Positions 49,041-58,930 of a DNA stretch of 64,000 nucleotides are shown here, piece by piece (within the stretch, counting starts at the first letter, position 1; each line of letters begins with the position of its first letter). The notes beneath the pieces are model-generated. The model had not been told where the DNA came from, did not search any database, and saw nothing but the letters and a program-made list of their open reading frames with translations. The translations under genes were made by a program, and so were the position numbers. The DNA comes from Pseudeuparius sepicola. Lineage: Eukaryota > Arthropoda > Insecta > Coleoptera > Anthribidae. Where the stretch lies: contig OY987305.1 of assembly GCA_963920635.1 (NCBI GenBank), positions 9,029,153 to 9,093,152 of the forward strand. Reading direction: 5' to 3'.

Positions 49041-51480
49041 TTAGGTGACATTGATGTTGTTGGATGATCCTGCATTCCCCATGAATTTCCTGACGGTTCG
49101 GGCTGTCGCAAGTAGTACCGCTTTCTGCATGGACCTGTAAAGACTATCAGTTAGACCCAGCTCCTTGATGTTTCTCAGCAAACTTTTTGGTATAACACCA
49201 GTTGTTGACATGATGATTGGAATCGTCTGGACGTTCTCCATTTCCCATTGCCTTCTAATTCGTTCTTCTAAATCTCTGTACTTCGCGATCTTCTCGACTT
49301 GCTTCACACGCAGGTTGTTGTTGTTCGGGATGGCCACATCAATCAGAGTTGTCTGCCTAGAAATTTTATCAACTATTATAAGGTCCGGTCTGTTATGAGC
49401 AACTCGTTGATCTGTCAGAACTGTACGATCCCAGTACATCTTGTAGTTGCTGTTCTCAAGAACAGGCTCAGGTGTGTAGTTGTAATATGGGACCCTCTCT
49501 GCCTGCACAAGCAGCAGCTTTTCCGCCAGTTCCTGGTGCAAGATCTTGGCAACCGAATCGTGTCGTTCCTTATATTCCGTTGATGCGAACATCTGACATC
49601 CTCCTGTTATGTGCTGGATTGTTTCTGAAGTTGGGCACCCGTATCTGCATCTGTCATCCACTACCGATGCATCTCCTACAATGAATTTTAGGTAGTTGCG
49701 AGTTGGTATAACCTGATCTTGTATGGCCAGTAGGAAGCCTTCCGTCTCGGGGAACATTCGTCCCGAGGTCAGCCAATAGTTCGACGCTAACTTGTCGACA
49801 TGTTCCTGGTTAACCTCATTAGGATGCCTCCCGTGCAGCGGCTTCCCCAACCACCTCTGTAGTTTATCGTTGTCGGTTCGGTGGTGATTTTGACGCTCGT
49901 GTTCCGTCAGACGTAGCGGTGTTGAGACGCCTGCTCCGCATATAGCCCTATATAGGGTGGAGCTGTTGGCCTGCCTGTAGAAATAATTACGCAGATTTAA
50001 TATTTGTTGGTCCAATTGCTTGCTGAGATCTGCCAATCCTCTTCCTCCTAGTTGACGTGGCAGAGTTGTTCTTTCTACGGCGCTACGGGGATGATGTTTA
50101 TGAGCTTTTGTCAGTAGTGTCCTAACTTTTCGTTGCAGGTTGTTGATGTCCGTGTTGGTCCAATTCACTATTCCGAAGCTGAGTACAGAGCACGCATACG
50201 TGTTCAGGGCCTTAAACAAATTCCTGCTGTTAAGATCAGTTCGCACTACTTGTCTTACTCTCTTGATGAATTCATTCGTTAAATCAGTCTTCATTGTTCG
50301 ATGGTCTATCCTTTGAGCTTGTTTCATCCCGAGATACTTGTATGTATCTCCCTTGCTCATTGCTTCGATCTCCTGGCCGTCCTGCATCTCGTGTGCGCTT
50401 TGTTCGAGCTTTCCCCGGATGATATTAAGGGTGCGGCACTTGTCCAGTCCAAACAGCATTCCGATGTCCCTGGAGAACTCCTCTACAATTTTAAGCATTT
50501 GCGTTAGTTGGTTTTTGGTTGCGGCGATCAGTTTTAAATCATCCATATATAATAGGTGATTCAACTTGATCGCTTCTGCGTTGTTGCTTTTGATAGCGAA
50601 GCCATATTTTGTAGAGTTCAACCGATGTGATAGAGGGTTCATCGCCATGCAGAACCACAGTGGACTGAGTGAATCTCCTTGGAAAATCCCTCTTCGGATG
50701 TTGATTGTGTCGGTCTCGATGTTACTGTCTGCGGTTCTGAGTTGTATCTTAGTGCGCCAGGTTGTCATAACGTGTTCTAAAAAGGAAACTGTATGATGAT
50801 CTATTTTATACAGCTTTAAGATACCTGTGAGCCAGTCGTGAGGTACGGAATCAAATGCTTTTTTGTAGTCCACATAAGCCATGCGGAGGTTTCGTTGCTT
50901 GGAATGAGCCTGGTTGCAGATGACAGAGTCTATGATGAGTTGCTCTTTGCATCCCATTGCGCCCTTCGAGCAGCCCTTCTGCTGCATTGCAATGATGTTG
51001 TTCCGCTCGCAGTGAGCATATATTCGCTGCGTAAGGCAAGATGTGATTATCTTGTAAAGCGTAGGCAAGCAGGTTATTGGGCGGTACTTGGCAGGGTTAT
51101 CCGTATTCCGCTGGTCTTTTGGTAACAGGTAAGTTGCACCCTGTGTAAGAAACAATGGCATTTTCAGAGGATCGAGCAAGACTTCATTAATTAAGGTAGT
51201 TATTTGTTCATGCGTGCACCACAACTTCTTAATCCAATAATTTTGGAGATGATCTGGACCTGGTGCCTTCCAGTTGTGGGAATTCTTGATGACATCGGAG
51301 ACCTCAGCGGTTGTGAATTGCTCGTGTTGCATCTGGCTATAGTTCCGGCCCATCTCGCGTTCTTCGCTGATCCAGCTTGCACTGACATTGTATGGACCTG
51401 GTGTGGCAAGTTGATTTCTCCAGAAACCGTCGACCTGTTCTCTGCTAGGGTAACTCGCATTTGTGGCATCGGCGCAGAAT
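49041..51480 (-). pseudogene. Dong-like RT and restriction-like endonuclease (copy C, 3' part of ORF)
   Basis: The open frame extends upstream of the first ATG (51353) through PSREQVDGFWRNQ, the pre-RT segment typical of R2/R4-group LINEs, to a frame break near 51470. RT boxes: APGPDHLQNYW, YVDYKKAFDSVPHDW, GIFQGDSLSPLWF, YMDDLKLIA. Endonuclease: the CRYGC/HITGGC zinc motif and RPDLIIVD...LIDVAIPNN. A two-codon deletion (LSFGIV where the others have LSYSFGIV) is tolerated in frame. Confidence 0.9.
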
Positions 51481-52699
51481 TAAAAGCACGGTAGAAACCC
51501 TTTTCTGATCGTTCAAAGAGTTTATTGTCTCGTTTCCTGTTGTTACTAGCCTTGTATCTCCTCAGACGCCCTGCGAAAACAGAAAGTTTTTGTTTTAATG
51601 TGTCAAGACATTGTTGAGCAGTGATGTTCGCGGGGTCATGCCGAGAATGCATTTGGGTGCGGCTCATTACTGCCTGCACCGCCCTCTGGATCCTTCTAGT
51701 TCTAACTCCTCTGATATATTCCGTCACTTGTCCTATGTCTTTACGGAGACTCTCGATCTTCCGATTTAGTCGCATTTCCCATTGAGCCATTCGTGGTTCT
51801 GGTCTTGCACGATTCAACTCTTGGGCCGTTCGGATCTTGGCACCCATTACAGTGATGACTGCCGTTGCGGCACAGTAGATTAACATGTGCATACGTTCTA
51901 ATGTTGGTGTCACTGAAACATAGCTTGGTAAAATTCTTGTGTTCATAAGATCGAGCACGATCGCAAGTTTCCTGGAAGAATTTAATCTTGGTAGCGGTGG
52001 CCTGCTAAGTGGGTCTGTGCCTTCGTATCGCAATACTGCCTGTCTCATATGTGTGTCCAAGCCTTCAAAATGTTCTTCGTTAACCCGTTCCAGACTCTCG
52101 GTTGTTGGTTCTACCGTTTCGGCTTCTAGTTGTTGTCCAGGCTCTTGAAGTTCCCCATTGTTGTTGTTGTCATCTATGTCTATGTGTTCGCCGTGGATCT
52201 CTAGCTCAACTTCCCGTTTGATAGCGTTAAGTCGCGTTTCTGGAATTCGGTTATTTCTTAGAATAGTTCGATACTGATCTGACACTCTTTGTTCAGACAC
52301 TTGCATGTGTGGAAACTCCCTGCAGAACTCGGCATGCAGTTGTTGTCGGTAGCCGATAATCTCTTGTCCTAAGTTTGTCACCCTGTAGAAAATACGCATA
52401 ATCGATTCATTCATGGACACAGTCCATTTCATGCGTCGTCGTTGTAATCCCGCCTCTGTGAACGCTGGCTGAAGTTCCCGCGCAGCACCTTCGGTGGGTG
52501 GAACCCTAGTTCTCGTTTGGCTCCCATGTTGTAGATGTTCGTGTTGTTGTTGGGCTGTAGCTGTTTGTGCAACAGGGGCCCGCCTCATCAGCGCCCTGTC
52601 ACCGACGTCCCGCTCGCTGTCATGCCCAGCGCCGGCTCCAGACATGCCCTGGCGATCCCCAGGCAGCGGCCCTATGACAATCATCCTATCATTCTCCAT
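51470..52699 (-). pseudogene. Dong-like N-terminal region with Myb-like DNA-binding segment
   Basis: About 410 codons starting MENDRMIVIGPLPGD. Residues about 88-150 (RRRMKWTVSMNESIM ... SEQRVSDQYRTILRNN) have the spacing of the Myb-like DNA-binding segment found before the RT in R4/Dong-type elements. An acidic stretch with IDIDDNNNN follows, then an alpha-helical Arg-rich region. A single-base shift near FNSAPM moves translation out of the RT frame; the protein then runs on in the wrong frame to 51200. Confidence 0.75.
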
Positions 52700-52801
52700 T
52701 CCATAGTTTTCTCCCGTAACGTGGGAGTGACGGCCCTCGGTCGCCTTTTACGACTCGCGGAGCCACGATAGGAGTATTCTAACCCGCTACCCATACGGGT
52801 C

Positions 52802-53208
52802 AACTAGGATAACGCGGGATCGTTACTCCCGAGGATCTGCCCCTGTCACCGGCCAAACCCCTCCTTGCGTTAACTGGGAAACACGGGATCGTTACACCCG
52901 AGGATCTGCCCCTCTCACAGGCTAGACCCATCCCTGTGTAACTGGGAGTCGCGGGATTGTCACCCCCGAGGATCAGCCCCCGTCACCGGCTAGACCCCTC
53001 CCTGCGCAACTGGATATCGCGGGATTGTCACACCCGTAGGTCTGCCCCTGTCACAGGCCAAGCCTCTCCATGCGTAACTGGGAATCGCGGGATCGTTACA
53101 CCCGTGAATCTGCCCCTCTCACAGGCCAGACTCATCCCTGCGTAACTGGGGAGCGCGGGATTGTCACACCCGTGGATCTGCCTCTCTCACAAGTCAGATC
53201 CCCCCTGC
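52802..53208 (-). repeat. Six tandem 68-bp repeats at the 5' end of Dong-like copy C
   Basis: Units begin AACTGGGA (plus strand) at 52802, 52872, 52940, 53008, 53076 and 53144; spacing is exactly 68 except the first (70). Each unit contains CGGGAT(C/T)GTTACACCCG-like hairpin sequence and TCTGCCCCTcTCACAGGC. The array directly abuts the TTA tract, so it is the element's own 5' end and probably its promoter. Confidence 0.85.
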
Positions 53209-53231
53209 GTATTATTATTATTATTATTATC
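53209..53231. repeat. TTA microsatellite
   Basis: Between Dong-like copies C and D. Confidence 0.85.
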
Positions 53232-54042
53232 TCGACTTAGCCAAAAGGCATTCGCACTCCCTCTACGGGGAACATTCACTCAGATCCCGGGTATCCCGGA
53301 TACCAAAAGGATCTGGCTCGGACGAGACCCTTGCCATGTTATCGGGCCTTAGGTGACATTGATGTTGTTGGATGATCCTGCATTCCCCATGAATTTCCTG
53401 ACGGTTCGGGCTGTCGCAAGTAGTACCGCTTTCTGCATGGACCTGTAAAGACTATCAGTTAGACCCAGCTCCTTGATGTTTCTCAGCAAACTTTTTGGTA
53501 TAACACCAGTTGTTGACATGATGATTGGAATCGTCTGGACGTTCTCCATTTCCCATTGCCTTCTAATTCGTTCTTCTAAATCTCTGTACTTCGCGATCTT
53601 CTCGACTTGCTTCACACGCAGGTTGTTGTTGTTCGGGATGGCCACATCAATCAGAGTTGTCTGCCTAGAAATTTTATCAACTATTATAAGGTCCGGTCTG
53701 TTATGAGCAACTCGTTGATCTGTCAGAACTGTACGATCCCAGTACATCTTGTAGTTGCTGTTCTCAAGAACAGGCTCAGGTGTGTAGTTGTAATATGGGA
53801 CCCTCTCTGCCTGCACAAGCAGCAGCTTTTCCGCCAGTTCCTGGTGCAAGATCTTGGCAACCGAATCGTGTCGTTCCTTATATTCCGTTGATGCGAACAT
53901 CTGACATCCTCCTGTTATGTGCTGGATTGTTTCTGAAGTTGGGCACCCGTATCTGCATCTGTCATCCACTACCGATGCATCTCCTACAATGAATTTTAGG
54001 TAGTTGCGAGTTGGTATAACCTGATCTTGTATGGCCAGTAGG
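53232..54042 (-). mobile_element. Dong-like LINE copy D, strongly 5'-truncated
   Basis: Retains the endonuclease end and 3' UTR only. The frame is open to the truncation point (annotated start 53969) and stops at 53349. Nearly identical to copy C, hence recent. Truncation falls in the sequence encoding FLLAIQDQV. Confidence 0.9.
53349..53969 (-). CDS. Endonuclease end of Dong-like copy D
   Basis: 206 codons of restriction-like endonuclease: CRYGC/HITGGC zinc motif, then RPDLIIVD and LIDVAIPNNN, then the terminal helix-rich region. Lacks RT, so it cannot act alone. The frame extends upstream past the first ATG. Confidence 0.8.
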   Translation of the reverse strand: MDDRCRYGCPTSETIQHITGGCQMFASTEYKERHDSVAKILHQELAEKLLLVQAERVPYYNYTPEPVLENSNYKMYWDRTVLTDQRVAHNRPDLIIVDKISRQTTLIDVAIPNNNNLRVKQVEKIAKYRDLEERIRRQWEMENVQTIPIIMSTTGVIPKSLLRNIKELGLTDSLYRSMQKAVLLATARTVRKFMGNAGSSNNINVT

Positions 54043-54056
54043 ATTATTATTATTAT
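54043..54056. repeat. Short TTA tract
   Basis: Between Dong-like copies D and E; the shortest of the tracts. Confidence 0.8.
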
Positions 54057-55989
54057 ATCGACTTAGCCAAAAGGCATTCGCACTCCCTCTACGGGGAACA
54101 TTCACTCAGATCCCGGGCATCCCGGATACCAAAAGGATTTGGCTCGGCCGAGACCCTTGCCATGTTATCGGGCCCTAGGTGACATTGATGTTCTTGGACG
54201 ATCCTGCATTCCCCATGAATTTCCTGACGGTTCGGGCTGTCGCAAGTAGTACCGCTTTCTGCATGGACCTGTAAAGACTATCAGTTAGATTCAGCTCCTT
54301 GATGTTTCTCAGCAAACTTTTTGGTATAACACCAGTTGTTGACATGATGATTGGAATCGTCTGGACGTTCTCCATTTCCCATTGCCTTCTAATTCGTTCT
54401 TCTAAGTCTCTGTACTTCGCGATCTTCTCGACTTGCTTCACACGCAGGTTGTTGTTGTTCGGGATGGCCACATCAATCAGAGTTGTCTTCCTAGAAATTT
54501 TATCAACTATTATAAGGTCCGGTCTGTTATGGGCAACTCGTTGATCAGTCAGAAATGTACGATCCCAGTACATCTTGTAGTTGCTGTTCTCAAGAACAGG
54601 CTCAGGTGTGTAGTTGTAATATGGGACCCTTTCTGTCTGCACAAGCAGCAGCTTTTCCGCCAGTTCCCGGTGCAAGATCTTGGCAACCGAATCGTGTCGT
54701 TCCTTATATTCCGTTGATGCGAACATCTGACATCCTCCTGTTATGTGCTGGATTGTTTCTGAAGTTGGGCACCCGTATCTGCATCTGTCATCCACTACCG
54801 ATGCATCTCCTACAATGAATTTTAGGTAGTTGCGAGTTGGTATAACCTGATCTTGTATGGCCAGTAGGAAGCCTTCCGTCTCGGGGAACATTCGTCCCGA
54901 GGTCAGCCAATAGTTCGACGCTAACTTGTCGACATGTTCCTGGTTAACCTCATTAGGATGTCTCCCGTGCAGCGGCTTCCCCAACCACCTCTGTAGTTTA
55001 TCGTTGTCGGTTCGGTGGTGATTTTGACGCTCGTGTTCCGTCAGACGTAGCGGTGTTGAGACGTCTGCTCCGCATATAGCCCTATGTAGTGTGGAGCTGT
55101 TGGCCTGCCTGTAGAAATAATTACGCAGATTTAATATTTGTTGGTCCAATTGCTTGCTGAGATCTGCCAATCCTCTTCCTCCTAGTTGACGTGGCAGAGT
55201 TGTTCTTTCTACGGCGCTACGGGGATGATGTTTATGAGCTTTTGTCAGTAGTGTCCTAACTTTTCGTTGCAGGTTGTTGATGTCCGTGTTGGTCCAATTC
55301 ACTATTCCGAACGAATAGCTGAGTACAGAGCACGCATACGTGTTCAGGGCCTTAAACAAATTCCTGCTGTTAAGATCAGTTCGCACTACTTGTCTTACTC
55401 TCTTGATGAATTCATTCGTTAAATCAGTCTTCATTGTTCGATGGTCTATCCTTTGAGCTTGTTTCATCCCGAGATACTTGTATGTATCTCCCTTGCTCAT
55501 TGCTTCGATCTCCTGGCCGTCCTGCATCTCGTGTGCGCTTTGTTCGAGCTTTCCCCGGATGATATTAAGGGTGCGGCACTTGTCCAGTCCAAACAGCATT
55601 CCGATGTCCCTGGAGAACTCCTCTACAATTTTAAGCATTTGCGTTAGTTGGTTTTTGGTTGCGGCGATCAGTTTTAAATCATCCATATATAATAGGTGAT
55701 TCAACTTGATCGCTTCTGCGTTGTTGCTTTTGATAGCGAAGCCATATTTTGTAGAGTTCAACCGATGTGATAGAGGGTTCATCGCCATGCAGAACCACAG
55801 TGGACTGAGTGAATCTCCTTGGAAAATCCCTCTTCGGATGTTGATTGTGTCGGTCTCGATGTTACTGTTTGCGGTTCTGAGTTGTATCTTAGTGCGCCAG
55901 GTTGTCATAACGTGTTCTAAAAAGGAAACTGTATGATGATCTATTTTATACAGCTTTAAGATACCTGTGAGCCAGTCGTGAGGTACGGA

Positions 55990-55990
<1 letters not shown>
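54057..55990 (-). mobile_element. Dong-like LINE copy E, 5'-truncated
   Basis: RT from the KAFDSVPHDW-adjacent region onwards, plus endonuclease and 3' UTR. Shares RKTTLID, HREL, VQTER, LNLTDS and SSKNINVT with the plus-strand copy at 2288, so it belongs to the other subfamily from B, C and D. Followed on the right by a TTA tract. Confidence 0.9.
54175..55990 (-). CDS. Dong-like RT and endonuclease, copy E, open frame
   Basis: The frame is open from the truncation point to a TAG at 54175; the first ATG is at 55908. It has GIFQGDSLSPLWF, YMDDLKLIA, the zinc motif and the PD...D endonuclease core, all intact, but lacks the N-terminal third. Confidence 0.85.

Positions 55991-56022
<32 letters not shown>
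55991..56022. repeat. TTA microsatellite
   Basis: Right boundary of the Dong-like cluster. Confidence 0.85.
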
Positions 56023-56023
<1 letters not shown>

Positions 56024-56029
56024 CTTACA

Positions 56030-56760
56030 ACCCACCTTACGGTGTAATAAAAAAAATGACTGGACTTCTCTCTTAAATCAAATACATTCTCCCCCTGTCA
56101 TTATGAGGGACTTAAACTCACATCGCCCATTATGGGGTTCCAAAACAACTGACGTTGTTGATAGAATACATACCCTCGACACCCTTGATTTGACATTACT
56201 CAATGATGGGCGTCCAACAATTCTATAACTGGTCTCAATGTTAATATTTCAGCTATCGGCCTGGCCATATGGTATCCAGTAAACTGTCATCTCAATGCCC
56301 AATGCATCTGGGATGTCCTCTCAGAATTCACAGACAGTGATCATTTTCCAACTATCTGTAACCTTGATATTCCCATTAATACCCCTTCAAAAACAAACAA
56401 AAAAAATGGAATTTAAAAAAGCAAACTGGATAGCGATCAGGATCAAATCGATAGGCTTATTAAAACTAAAAATAAGTCATCCAATATGATGTTCCAAGAG
56501 AGATATAAGATTTGCTATCGATAATAATAGATACGGCACAATTGCACATTCCCTGTAAAAATACTAAAGAAGAAATCACCCCCTGGTTATATGATGAATG
56601 TACTCAAGCAATTACTGCCCGTAAAAATGCTTCTATAGTCTATAAACAACATTCGACTATTGAAAATTATATTGAACTTAAAAGAACGGCTACCGCTCAA
56701 ACTAGAAAAACACTTAAGGGGTAAAAAAGGAAAAATTAAAACAAATTGCCACTCATTAAA
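56030..56760 (+). pseudogene. APE endonuclease fragment of a Jockey-type LINE
   Basis: Broken frames read RDLNSHRPLWGSK, then LLNDGRPT, then SDHFPTICNLDIP: the core and catalytic SDH motif of LINE AP-endonucleases. A post-endonuclease linker follows (PWLYDECTQAITARKNA, 56580-56720). No RT follows. It begins immediately after the TTA tract. Confidence 0.75.
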
Positions 56761-56992
56761 TCGAGAAACTCCCATAAATGAAATTTGAAAAACATAATAG
56801 CTTTCAGAAGTTACTGTTCCTGAGACACGGGATACGCATTATATACACCCTGATATTTTCTAAAATTTATTTGTGGCGCAAACAGATCCATTTAATTTTT
56901 AATTGGGTTTTTCGTCACCAAACTGATCGAAAGACAACTTTTTCAAGTTACCTGGAAAATTTATAAATTCTTAACAGTGAATGAGCGAAACT
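56761..56992. other. Unassigned stretch
   Basis: AT-rich, no motif recognised; between the LINE fragment and the Penelope-like remnant. Confidence 0.3.
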
Positions 56993-57172
56993 TTAAACGT
57001 GTAACTCAAAAAATTACTTCAACAAATTTGTTTTCTGAGCTTTCGGAGAATAAATCTTCCTCCTTTCTCAAAGATCATGTCACGTCAAAGTGAAATAAAT
57101 TTCAGGTTAAAATGTCATGACAACAGAAACAATGGCTTAGCCACCTGCCTGATATTGTACCCTGTGTTCTAT

Positions 57173-57631
57173 CTAATTATCTATACTAACTTCTCTTTGA
57201 ATAAGTGGCAATAATATTTTACTGAATTGCACTGAACATTCAGCAACACAGTTGTCCGTATTTCCTAGAATAAATGCAGATTCTTTAATTTTTCGTCTAT
57301 TTCCTACTTCTTTGAGAATTGGTTTGGACCTATCCCACAATATCCTATGATTGTTATTAAAATAATGTTCACATATTTTTGACTTAGAAATTTGATTTTG
57401 CCTGATATAATTTTTATGTTCTTTTAAACGAACGTTAAATGGCCTACAAGTCTCCCCAACATAGAACTTTCTACATTCACAAGGAATTTTATAAATGCAA
57501 TTTTTTGAACTTTGTACCTCATTAAATGGTTTCGTTTTAACTAGCATCGATCTTACTGTATTTTTGGTTTTAAATACTGTTCTGACATTAAAACGATTGC
57601 CTATGCGTTTTAGCTTATCTAACATTAACAC
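57173..57631 (-). pseudogene. GIY-YIG endonuclease of a Penelope-like element
   Basis: 152 codons, open. The GIY-YIG module reads CIYKIPCECRKFYVGET, CRPFNVRLKEHK, then EHYFNNNHRILWD and a terminal helix. GIY appears as CIYKIP and YIG as FYVGET, as usual in Penelope-like elements, where this domain follows the RT. No RT precedes it on this strand, so it is a fragment. Confidence 0.85.
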
Positions 57632-57633
57632 TA

Positions 57634-57735
57634 ATATGATGATTGGAGTTGTTAAAAAAGGAGTAATTAAAAGTTTGTATGACAGGGCTAGAACGATTTG
57701 TTCTAATATTCAAATCATTCAAATCGGATCATAAA
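57634..57735 (+). pseudogene. Penelope-like RT C-terminal fragment
   Basis: Reads IGVVKKGVIKSLYDRARTICS, the segment after the RT palm in Penelope-like elements. Opposite orientation to the adjacent GIY-YIG fragment. Confidence 0.6.
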
Positions 57736-58025
57736 TTCAGAAGAAAAAAATAGCATCAAATAAGTGGCACATTTATGATGTTGCGTTAATTTTGTCCAGG
57801 AGTTTATATAATATGTATACTATGCCACAAAATTACTAAAAATCTTAAATTTTGCGTTTTTGGTTGAATTTTGAGTGTTCATATATGCTTACCGATATTG
57901 TCGGACATTTTTTGTGACATTTATCGTTGAGTAAGGAAGAAGATTTACTCTCCGAAAGCTCAGAAAACAAAATTGTTGAAATAATTTTTTGAGTTAACGT
58001 TCAAACTTTCTTTTTTTTTTTTCCC

Positions 58026-58930
58026 CTTTCACCCTTGCCCTAGGGTGCGCCACCTTTAAACCCCTTCAGGATAGTTGCCCCGTCTCTCGTCTATTCTATA
58101 AAAAATATGCGGTACCGAAAAAAGTTGCGGAAGACTGTCAAATTGGCGTGAATTTAAGAGGCGACTCCTTTTTCTTCAAAGTTCTTATTTTTTTAGACCC
58201 TTGCCAGAAGGTGCGCCACCTTTAAACTCCTTCAGGGTTGTTGCCCCATCTCTCGTCTACTCTCTAAAAAATATCCGGTACCGAAAAAAGTTGCTGAAGA
58301 CTGAAATTGGCGTGAATTTAAGAGGCGACTCCTATTCTAAGTGCTTATTTTTTTAGACCCTTGCCAGAGGGTGCGCCACCTTTAAACCCCCTCAGGGTAG
58401 TTGCCCCGTCTCTCGTCTATTCTATAAAAAGTATTCGGTACCGAAAAAGTTGCGGAAGACTGTCAAATTGGCGTGAATTTAAGAGCCGACTCCTATTTCT
58501 TCCCAGTTTTTATTTTTTTAGACCCTTGCCAGAAAGTGCGCCACCTTTAAACACCTTCAGGGTAGTTGCCCCGCCTCCCGTCTATTCTCTAAAAAATATC
58601 CGGTACCGAAAAAAGTTGCGGAAGACTGTCAAAATAGCGTAAATGTAAAAGGCGACTCCTGTTTCTTCACAGTTTTTATTTGTTTAAACCCTTGCCAGAG
58701 CGGGCGCCACCTTTAAACTCCCTCAAGGTTGTTGCCCTGTCTCTCGTCTACTCTCTAGAAAATATCCGGTTCCGAAAAAGCGTATGGGAGACTGTCAAAT
58801 TGGCGTGAATTTAAGAGTCGACTCCTATTATTTGTTCACAGTTTTTATTGTTTTCAGACCCTTGCCCGAGGGTGCGCCGTCTTTAACCCCCCCTCCCCCA
58901 GAGTTGTTGTACTGTCTCTCGTCTACTTTT
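58026..58930 (+). repeat. Minisatellite: six units of about 165 bp
   Basis: Units start at CCCTTGCC near 58031, 58198, 58359, 58524, 58689 and 58859 (spacing 161-170). Each carries GGTGCGCCACC, GTTGCCCCGTCTCTCGTCTA, TCCGGTACCGAAAAA and GAAGACTGTCAAATTGGCG. Unit lengths are not all multiples of three, so the array is not coding. A partial unit is at 36120-36220 in repeat X copy 1. Confidence 0.85.

Larger units (their letters stand above)
48922..53208 (-). mobile_element. Dong-like LINE copy C, near full length (4.3 kb)
   Basis: Runs from a 3' end beginning CGACTTAGCC at 48922 to a 5' end at 53208, with a TTA tract on each side. It comprises a 5' region with six 68-bp repeats, a region of about 100 bp containing GTCGTAAAAGGCGAC, a long ORF with an N-terminal part not present in the other copies, RT, endonuclease and a 3' UTR. 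One frameshift near 51470 separates the N-terminal part from the RT. It belongs to the Q/GL subfamily (RQTTLID, LGLTDS, SSNNINVT) with copies B and D. Confidence 0.9.
56993..58002. mobile_element. Rearranged Penelope-like element remnant
   Basis: Short inverted terminal copies (56993-57070 and 57929-58002) share CTCCGAAAGCTCAGAAAAC and TTTTTTGAGTTA. Between them a GIY-YIG endonuclease lies on the minus strand and an RT C-terminal fragment on the plus strand, meeting head to head at about 57632. This indicates an internal inversion or two opposed fragments. Confidence 0.7.

Noticed and set aside
52802..53208. Regular 68-bp repeats considered as a CRISPR array
   Set aside because: Units are contiguous with no unique spacers, the whole unit repeats, the locus is in a eukaryotic LINE, and no cas-like genes exist.
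47192..55936. Numerous plus-strand frames of 60-98 codons across the Dong-like cluster
   Set aside because: They recur identically in every copy because they are antisense shadows of the RT/endonuclease ORF; no independent coding signature.
56993..58002. Hammerhead motif in the Penelope-like terminal block
   Set aside because: CCGAAAG and GAAGAAGA are present but the CUGANGA core is missing, so I did not call a ribozyme here.
58361..58642. 93-codon frame in the 165-bp minisatellite as a repeat protein
   Set aside because: Unit lengths vary (161-170 bp) and break the frame in the other units.
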